Notes under the pieces: generated by a model | What the model was told of the DNA's origin: nothing | The model's input: the letters and a program-made list of their open reading frames with translations, nothing else | Database searches by the model: none | Translations under genes and position numbers: made by a program | Assembly: GCA_040219295.1 (NCBI GenBank) | Contig: JAVJST010000005.1 | Location: 372,001-436,000 of the forward strand | Reading direction: 5' to 3' | From: JAVJST01 sp040219295 | GTDB taxonomy: Bacteria > Pseudomonadota > Alphaproteobacteria > Rhodospirillales > Casp-alpha2 | Length of the DNA: 64,000 nt | In this document: positions 58,619-64,000 of the stretch, one piece after another | How the letters are laid out: every line of letters starts with the position of its first letter | How positions within the stretch are numbered: position 1 is the stretch's first letter

Positions 58619-60028
58619 CTAGCCCAGCTTGCGGACGTCGGTCAACTTGCCGGTCACGGCCGCCGCGACCGCCATCGCCGGGCTGACCAGGTGGGTGCGT
58701 CCGCCGCGGCCCTGGCGGCCTTCGAAGTTGCGGTTCGACGTCGAGGCGCAGCGCTCGCCGGGGCTCAGCTTGTCGGCGTTCATCGCCAGGCACATCGAGC
58801 AGCCCGGTTCGCGCCAGTCAAAGCCGGCTTCGGTGAAGATCTTGTCGAGCCCTTCTTCCTCGGCCTGTTCCTTCACCAGACCCGAACCCGGGACGATCAT
58901 CGCGTGCTTGATGTTGTCGGCGACCTTGCGGCCCTTGGCGAGGGCTGCCGCCGCGCGCAGGTCCTCGATCCGGCCGTTGGTGCACGATCCGATGAAGACC
59001 TTGTCGACGACGACCTCTTCGAGCGGCGTGCCGGCGGTCAGCCCCATGTATTCGAGCGCGCGCTCCATCGAGCGGCGCTTGTTCTCATCAGTAATGTCGG
59101 CCGGGTTCGGCACGCTGGCCGTGATCGGCAGAACGTCTTCCGGGCTGGTACCCCAGGTGACCTGCGGCACGATGTCGGCGGCCTTGAGCACGACTTCCTT
59201 GTCATACGCCGCGCCCTCGTCCGACGGCAGGGTGCGCCAGTACTCGACGGCCTGTTCCCAGGCCGCACCCTTGGGCGCCATCGGGCGGCCCTTGACGTAC
59301 TCGAACGTCGTTTCGTCGGGCGCGATCAGGCCGGCGCGGGCGCCGCCTTCGATGGTCATGTTGCAGACCGTCATGCGGCCTTCCATGGAAAGCGCCTTGA
59401 CCGCGTCGCCGGCGTACTCGATGACGTGGCCGGTGCCGCCGGCGGTGCCGATCTTGCCGATCATGGCGAGGATCAGGTCCTTGGCGGTGATGCCCGGGTG
59501 CAGGTCGCCTTCGACGAAGATGCGCATGTTCTTGGCCGGCGCCTGAAGCAGCGTCTGGGTGGCGAGCACGTGCTCGACCTCGGATGTGCCGATGCCGAAG
59601 GCCAGCGCGCCGAAGGCGCCGTGGGTCGCGGTGTGGCTGTCGCCGCAGACGATGGTCATGCCCGGCTGGGTCAGGCCCTGTTCGGGGCCGACGATGTGGA
59701 CGATGCCCTGGCGGATGTCGTCCATGGAGTAGTAGGGCACGCCGAAGTCCGCACAGTTCTTCTCCAGCGTCTCGACCTGAATCCGGCTTTCCTCATCCTC
59801 GATCCCCCGGGAACGGTCGGTGGTCGGGACGTTGTGGTCGGCGACGGCGAGCGTCGCCTCCGGACGGCGCACCTTGCGGCCGGCCATGCGCAGGCCCTCG
59901 AAGGCCTGCGGGCTGGTCACCTCGTGCACCAGGTGGCGGTCGATGTAGATGAGGCAGGTGCCGTCATCCTGGACGTCGACAAGGTGGCTCTGCCAGATCT
60001 TGTCGAACAGAGTCTGCGGTTTTGCCAT
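58619..60028 (-). CDS. leuC: 3-isopropylmalate dehydratase large subunit
   Basis: Aconitase-like large subunit, 469 residues. The [4Fe-4S] ligands are Cys in GSCTNGRIEDL and the CSMC pair in EPGCSMCLAMN; the N-terminal GDSHTATHGAFGALAFGIGTSE is typical. It starts only 8 nt after the rplS stop, so leucine-synthesis genes ride on the ribosomal-protein transcript. Confidence 0.97.
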   Translation of the reverse strand: MAKPQTLFDKIWQSHLVDVQDDGTCLIYIDRHLVHEVTSPQAFEGLRMAGRKVRRPEATLAVADHNVPTTDRSRGIEDEESRIQVETLEKNCADFGVPYYSMDDIRQGIVHIVGPEQGLTQPGMTIVCGDSHTATHGAFGALAFGIGTSEVEHVLATQTLLQAPAKNMRIFVEGDLHPGITAKDLILAMIGKIGTAGGTGHVIEYAGDAVKALSMEGRMTVCNMTIEGGARAGLIAPDETTFEYVKGRPMAPKGAAWEQAVEYWRTLPSDEGAAYDKEVVLKAADIVPQVTWGTSPEDVLPITASVPNPADITDENKRRSMERALEYMGLTAGTPLEEVVVDKVFIGSCTNGRIEDLRAAAALAKGRKVADNIKHAMIVPGSGLVKEQAEEEGLDKIFTEAGFDWREPGCSMCLAMNADKLSPGERCASTSNRNFEGRQGRGGRTHLVSPAMAVAAAVTGKLTDVRKLG

Positions 60029-60036
60029 GCCGGTGC

Positions 60037-60480
60037 TTATTCCTCGGCGGCGGTTTCGACCGGAGCGGCCTCGGCGGGTGTCGCGGCGGCCGCCTTCTCG
60101 ACCTCGATCGCCTTCTTGCCGCCGTACTTCTTCTCGGTGATGCGCGCGGACTTACCGCGGCGGCCCCGGAGATAGTACAGCTTGGCGCGGCGGACATCGC
60201 CGCGGCGGACCACGTCGATGCTGTCGATCGACGGGCTGTAGAGCGGGAATACGCGCTCGACGCCTTCGCCGTAGGAAATCTTGCGAACCGTGAAGGCCGA
60301 ATTCAGGCCGGCGTTCTTGCGGGCGATGCAGACGCCTTCGAAGGCCTGGACGCGCTCGCGCGTGCCCTCGACGACCTTGACGTTGACCCGCAGGGTGTCG
60401 CCCGGGCCGAACTCCGGCAATTTCTTGCCCTCGCTCAGCTTGGCGATCTGTTCGCTCTCAATCTGTTCGATAACGTTCAT
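60037..60480 (-). CDS. rplS: 50S ribosomal protein L19
   Basis: Ribosomal protein L19, 147 residues. The core (FGPGDTLRVNVKVVEGTRER, QAFEGVCIARKNAG, VERVFPLYSPSID, VRRGDVRRAKLYYLRGRRGK) is full length. It has a short Ala/Glu-rich C-terminal addition (AAATPAEAAPVETAAEE). Last ribosomal gene of the rpsP-rimM-trmD-rplS set. Confidence 0.97.
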   Translation of the reverse strand: MNVIEQIESEQIAKLSEGKKLPEFGPGDTLRVNVKVVEGTRERVQAFEGVCIARKNAGLNSAFTVRKISYGEGVERVFPLYSPSIDSIDVVRRGDVRRAKLYYLRGRRGKSARITEKKYGGKKAIEVEKAAAATPAEAAPVETAAEE

Positions 60481-60538
60481 CGTACCGTTCCTTCCAAAAT
60501 TCCGCCCCGATGTACCCGGAACGGGTCGCTAAATCCAC

Positions 60539-61276
60539 TCAATTGTTGCCGTCCGGCTGTTGCTTCCGGGCGACGTAGCGGGCCCAGACATCCGGACGCC
60601 GCGATTTCGTCAGTTCCTCGGCCCGTTCCCGGCGCCACGCGGCGATTTTCGCGTGGTGGCCGGAGAGCAGAACCTCCGGAACCTCCCGGCCCTGCCACTC
60701 GGCGGGCCGGGTGTAATGCGGGTATTCGAGCAACCCGCTTTCGAAACTCTCTTCGTCTGCCGACGCGTCGCTGCCCATGACGCCGGGCAGCAGCCTGACC
60801 ACGGCATCGAGCAGCGCCATCGCCGCCAGTTCTCCCCCTGAGAGCACGTAATCTCCCAGGCTGACTTCTTCAACGCCTCGGGCCTCGAGCACCCGCTGAT
60901 CGACGCCTTCGAAGCGTCCGCACAGCAGGGCCGCGCCGGGGCCCCCGGCCAGATCGCGCACCCTTTGCTGGGTGAGCGGCACGCCTCGCGGCGTGAGATA
61001 GATCAGCGGCACGTCCCCGCCGCCTTGTTCCCGCGCGGCGCCGATCGCCGCGTCGACCACGTCGGGCCGCATCACCATCCCCGGTCCGCCGCCGAACGGC
61101 GTGTCGTCGACGGAGCGGTGCCTGTCCGTTGCGAAATCCCGGATGTCGACCGTCGCCAACGACCAGATGCCGTTCTTCAGCGCCTGACCCGCGAGGCTGA
61201 CGGCCAGCGGCCCCGGAAACATCTCCGGGAAGATCGTCAGCACGGTTGCCTTCCAGGCTTCGGCGTCGTCGTTCAT
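60539..61276 (-). CDS. trmD: tRNA (guanine-N1)-methyltransferase
   Basis: SPOUT-class enzyme making m1G37 in tRNA, 245 residues. ATVLTIFPEMFPGPLAVSLAG at the N-terminus, DDTPFGGGPGMVMRPDVV, and the trefoil-knot SAM site LLCGRFEGVDQRVLE with SLGDYVLSGGELAA are present. It overlaps rimM by 4 nt (ATGA). Confidence 0.97.
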   Translation of the reverse strand: MNDDAEAWKATVLTIFPEMFPGPLAVSLAGQALKNGIWSLATVDIRDFATDRHRSVDDTPFGGGPGMVMRPDVVDAAIGAAREQGGGDVPLIYLTPRGVPLTQQRVRDLAGGPGAALLCGRFEGVDQRVLEARGVEEVSLGDYVLSGGELAAMALLDAVVRLLPGVMGSDASADEESFESGLLEYPHYTRPAEWQGREVPEVLLSGHHAKIAAWRRERAEELTKSRRPDVWARYVARKQQPDGNN

Positions 61277-61824
61277 GCGTCTTCCGGGTCGCGTTCCGGC
61301 TCCTCGAACAATCCGTCGGGCGGATCGACAACCACCCGGCCGCCTTCGATATCGACCACCGGGACCGCCGCCCTGGTGAACGGCACCATGACGATGCCGT
61401 CGCCCGTGACGATCTCCAGGCTGGCGCCGCCGCCGGCGTCCATCACGCCCCGCACCGGGCCCAGCTCTCCGCCGTCGACGAGTTCCGCGTTCAGGCCGAT
61501 CAGGTCGGCGTGATAGAACTCGTCGTCCGCCGGGGCGGGCAGGGCGTTGCGGTCCACGTAGAACCGCGTGCCCTTCAGGTCGTCCGCCCGGTTGCGGTCG
61601 CCGATGCCCTTGAGGAACACCAGCAGGTGGTCCTTGGCGCGGCCGGAGATGCGTCCCTCGAAAATCTGCGTGCCCGTTTCGTCGCTCACGGGGCCGTAGG
61701 CGAACAGGTCGCCCGGGTCATCGGTGAAACTCTTGACCCGGAGTTCGCCCTTGAGGCCCCTGGCGCCGATTACGGCGCCGACACAGACCCGTTCAGGGGA
61801 TTTGGCTGAAGCATCGGCCGGCAT
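61273..61824 (-). CDS. rimM: 16S rRNA processing protein RimM
   Basis: Assembly factor for the 30S head, 183 residues. The N-terminal RimM barrel (VGAVIGARGLKGELRVKSFT) and the C-terminal PRC-barrel (EFYHADLIGLNAELVDGGEL, then GDGIVMVPFTRAAVPVVDIE) are both visible. It stands between rpsP and trmD as usual. Confidence 0.95.
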   Translation of the reverse strand: MPADASAKSPERVCVGAVIGARGLKGELRVKSFTDDPGDLFAYGPVSDETGTQIFEGRISGRAKDHLLVFLKGIGDRNRADDLKGTRFYVDRNALPAPADDEFYHADLIGLNAELVDGGELGPVRGVMDAGGGASLEIVTGDGIVMVPFTRAAVPVVDIEGGRVVVDPPDGLFEEPERDPEDA

Positions 61825-61845
61825 GGCGGCATCGCCTCTGGTCGA

Positions 61846-62400
61846 TTACTCCTTCTTCTCTTCCGCGTCGCTTTGTTCTTCAGGGGCCGGAGTCTCTTCA
61901 GCCGGGGCTTCCTCAGCAGCAGCCTCTTCGGACGGCGCTTCTTCAGCCGCAGCTTCTTCGGCCGGAGCCTCGTCAGCGGCAACTTCCTCGGCGACGGCTT
62001 CCTCGGCAGGCGCTTCCTCAGCCGGAGCCGCGGCCTCGGCGGCAGCGGCTTCCTCGGCGACCTTCTTGGCTTCCTCGGCGGCGGCCATGCGTTCCTGGGC
62101 CTTCGCCTTCGGCGCGCTCTTCTTCGGCTGCTCGGTGATCGGACGGGCGTCCATCAGGCCGGCGGCGGCGAAGAACTTGGCAACCCGGTCGCTCGGCCGG
62201 GCGCCGACGCCGAGCCAGTACTGCACGCGCTCCTGGTCGAACTTGACGCGGTTGTCGTCGTCCTTCTCGAGCATCGGGTTGTACGATCCCAGGCGCTCGA
62301 TGAAGCGGCCGTCGCGGGCCTTGCGGCTGTCGGCGACGACGATCCGGTAATAGGGACGACGCTTGGCGCCGCCGCGGGACAGTCGAATGGTCAATGCCAT
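61846..62400 (-). CDS. rpsP: 30S ribosomal protein S16 with a long acidic tail
   Basis: S16 core in residues 1-85 (MALTIRLSRGGAKRRPYYRI, SRKARDGRFIERLGSYNP, RVQYWLGVGARPSDRVAKFF). The protein is 184 residues; after a short basic linker (QPKKSAPKAKAQER) the last 80 or so are Ala/Glu/Pro-rich repeats such as EEAPAEEA. S16 is usually 80-120 residues, though some alphaproteobacteria have Ala/Glu extensions. Second gene after ffh. Confidence 0.95.
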   Translation of the reverse strand: MALTIRLSRGGAKRRPYYRIVVADSRKARDGRFIERLGSYNPMLEKDDDNRVKFDQERVQYWLGVGARPSDRVAKFFAAAGLMDARPITEQPKKSAPKAKAQERMAAAEEAKKVAEEAAAAEAAAPAEEAPAEEAVAEEVAADEAPAEEAAAEEAPSEEAAAEEAPAEETPAPEEQSDAEEKKE

Positions 62401-62473
62401 GTCTTGGTTTCCTTCTTCCGTGTCGTGTCAGTTGTTGAGTGTTGTTCTTGAATACTGCGGGTGGTTCGAAAAT

Positions 62474-63868
62474 CTATCGCGGGATCATTCCTGGCGGCGG
62501 CATACCGCCACCCATGCCCGCGAGCATGCCCTTGAGGCCGCCGCGCTTGCCCGCCTTCTTCATCATGTCGGCCATCTGCTTGTGCTGCTTGATCAGCCGG
62601 TTGACCTCTTGCACCGAAGTGCCGGAGCCGGCGGCGATGCGCTTGCGGCGCGAGCCGTTGATGACCTTGGGATTGCGCCGTTCCTTCGGCGTCATCGAGA
62701 GGATGATCGCTTCCTGGCGGGCGATCATCTTGTCGTCGATGTTGGCCTCGGCGATCTGGCTCTTCATCTTCTGGGCGCCGGGCAGCATGCCGAGCAGACC
62801 GCCGACGTCGCCCATCTTGCGCACCTGGGAAAGCTGCTTCTGCATGTCCTCGAAGGTAAACAGGCCCTTCATCATCCGCCTGGCGGCGGCTTCGGCCTCT
62901 TCCTCGTCGACCATTTCGCGGGCCTTCTCGACGAGGCCGACGACGTCGCCCATGCCGAGGATCGAACCGGCGATGCGGCCGGCGTCGAAGATGTCGAGCT
63001 CGTCGATCTTTTCGCCCGTGCCCATCAACTTGATCGGCTTGCCGGTGACGGCGCGCATCGACAGCGCCGCCCCGCCCCGGGCATCGCCGTCGACGCGAGT
63101 CAGCACGATGCCGGAAACGCCGATCTTCTCGTTGAACTCGCGCGCCACGTTGACCGAGTCCTGACCGGTCATGGCGTCGGCCACGAGCAGGGTCTCGATC
63201 GGCTGGGTCGCGTCGCGGACCTCGGCGACCTCGTTCATCAACATGGTATCGATCTGCAGGCGGCCTGCGGTGTCGAGCATGACCACGTCGAAGCCTTCGA
63301 GGCGGCCGGTCTGCATGGCGCGCTTGGCGATGGCCAACGGCTTCTCGCCCATCACCGGGTTAAGCACGCGTACGCCGGTCTGCTGGCCGAGCACGACGAG
63401 TTGCTGCTGCGCCGCCGGGCGATAGACGTCGAGCGACGCCATCAGCACCTTCTTCTTGTCGCGCGTCGTCAGCCGGTTGGCGATCTTCGCCGTCGAGGTC
63501 GTCTTACCGGAACCCTGCAGGCCCAGCATCATGACCGCGACCGGCGGGGTGCCTGCCAGGTTGAGCCCGGCGTTGGCACCGGCGAGCACGTCGCCCGCCT
63601 CGCCGCCCGAGAGCATGGCGACCAGTTCGTCGTGGACGATCTTGACGACCATCTGGCCCGGGGTGACGGACTTGATGACCGCTTCGCCGACGGCATGGGT
63701 GCGGACCCGCTCGATGAAATCCTTGACGACGCTGAGCGCGACATCGGCCTCGAGCAACGCGACGCGAATCTCGCGCAGCGCCTCGTCGACGTCGGATTCC
63801 TTCAGCGAGCCCCGTTTCCTGAGCCCGTCGAATACCTTGCCGAGGCGATCTGACAGTCCGTCGAACAT
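62474..63868 (-). CDS. ffh: Signal recognition particle protein Ffh
   Basis: SRP54 homologue for co-translational membrane targeting, 464 residues from the ATG at 63868. The N domain (MFDGLSDRLGKVFDGLRKRG), G domain (LGLQGSGKTTSTAKIA, DTAGRLQIDTMLM, LTRVDGDARGGAALSM) and Met-rich M domain with the RNA-binding GSRRKRIAAGSGTSVQEVN and a Gly/Met C-terminus are complete. It heads the ffh-rpsP-rimM-trmD-rplS block; its promoter should be in the last 130 nt of the window. Confidence 0.97.
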   Translation of the reverse strand: MFDGLSDRLGKVFDGLRKRGSLKESDVDEALREIRVALLEADVALSVVKDFIERVRTHAVGEAVIKSVTPGQMVVKIVHDELVAMLSGGEAGDVLAGANAGLNLAGTPPVAVMMLGLQGSGKTTSTAKIANRLTTRDKKKVLMASLDVYRPAAQQQLVVLGQQTGVRVLNPVMGEKPLAIAKRAMQTGRLEGFDVVMLDTAGRLQIDTMLMNEVAEVRDATQPIETLLVADAMTGQDSVNVAREFNEKIGVSGIVLTRVDGDARGGAALSMRAVTGKPIKLMGTGEKIDELDIFDAGRIAGSILGMGDVVGLVEKAREMVDEEEAEAAARRMMKGLFTFEDMQKQLSQVRKMGDVGGLLGMLPGAQKMKSQIAEANIDDKMIARQEAIILSMTPKERRNPKVINGSRRKRIAAGSGTSVQEVNRLIKQHKQMADMMKKAGKRGGLKGMLAGMGGGMPPPGMIPR

Positions 63869-64000
63869 GTCCGTTGCCGGGTCCTCAAACCAAAAACCGT
63901 TTGCCCAAACGCAATTCGCGCCAGTGCGCGAAACTCGCGGACTGGCGTGCCCCTCGAGGCTTGTCGAGACAGGCAATTGCCTTGAGCGCGGCGGAACCTA

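Overview
The window is GC-rich chromosomal DNA from an alphaproteobacterium, probably Rhodospirillales or a nearby order. This rests on gene orders I recognise: mdh-sucCDAB-lpd, atpHAGDC, ffh-rpsP-rimM-trmD-rplS-leuCD, and mcl1-mch of the ethylmalonyl-CoA pathway. No phage, transposase, CRISPR array, rRNA or tRNA was seen. Most of the window is core metabolism, so the unusual content lies in protein tails, regulatory sites and repeats rather than in a classical island.

Layout. 1-3.9 kb: YbbP/YbbA-type ABC exporter, divergent from a GDSL esterase. 4.1-6.2 kb: uvrB with an in-frame amber at the Walker A lysine codon. 6.2-8.2 kb: small membrane protein, DUF559 nuclease-like protein, OCD-family protein. 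8.2-13.2 kb: the F1 ATP synthase operon (minus strand). 13.4-18.3 kb: a degenerate receiver protein, priA, a DUF484 protein and xerC. 18.4-21.5 kb: a tripartite tricarboxylate transporter, tctCBA. 21.5-31.3 kb: the TCA operon mdh-sucC-sucD-sucA-sucB-lpd (minus). 31.5-37.4 kb: zapE, an SDR, a sterol-desaturase-like protein, MscS and small genes. 37.6-40.2 kb: arginase plus ornithine cyclodeaminase, divergent from an Lrp/AsnC regulator. 40.7-44.1 kb: sdhCDAB. 44.9-46.8 kb: mch and mcl1. 46.9-49.2 kb: pdxY, a response regulator and a methyltransferase. 49.2-52.8 kb: leuB, then an attenuator-like leader, a GNAT enzyme, a YdcZ-type transporter and asd, all minus strand. 52.8-58.0 kb: a patchy segment of PAS_5-like paralogs, two tandem membrane paralogs and several families of palindromic repeats. 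58.0-63.9 kb: leuD, leuC, rplS, trmD, rimM, rpsP and ffh.

How it fits together. Much of the window serves central carbon flow: the TCA operon, succinate dehydrogenase, ATP synthase, tricarboxylate uptake, arginine to ornithine to proline, and the last steps of the ethylmalonyl-CoA pathway, which feed glyoxylate and propionyl-CoA into the TCA cycle.

Most notable points. (1) Malate dehydrogenase carries a C-terminal tail of about 236 residues, rich in Lys and Ala like histone H1/AlgP, and SucA in the same operon has a shorter tail of the same kind. (2) A leader ORF rich in Val/Leu/Thr/Ile codons, with mutually exclusive antiterminator and terminator pairings, precedes the GNAT gene and lies upstream of asd. 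(3) uvrB has TAG exactly where the P-loop lysine codon should be. (4) A receiver protein lacks its phosphoacceptor Asp. (5) Several dispersed intergenic repeat families and a nested palindrome at the mdh promoter are present.
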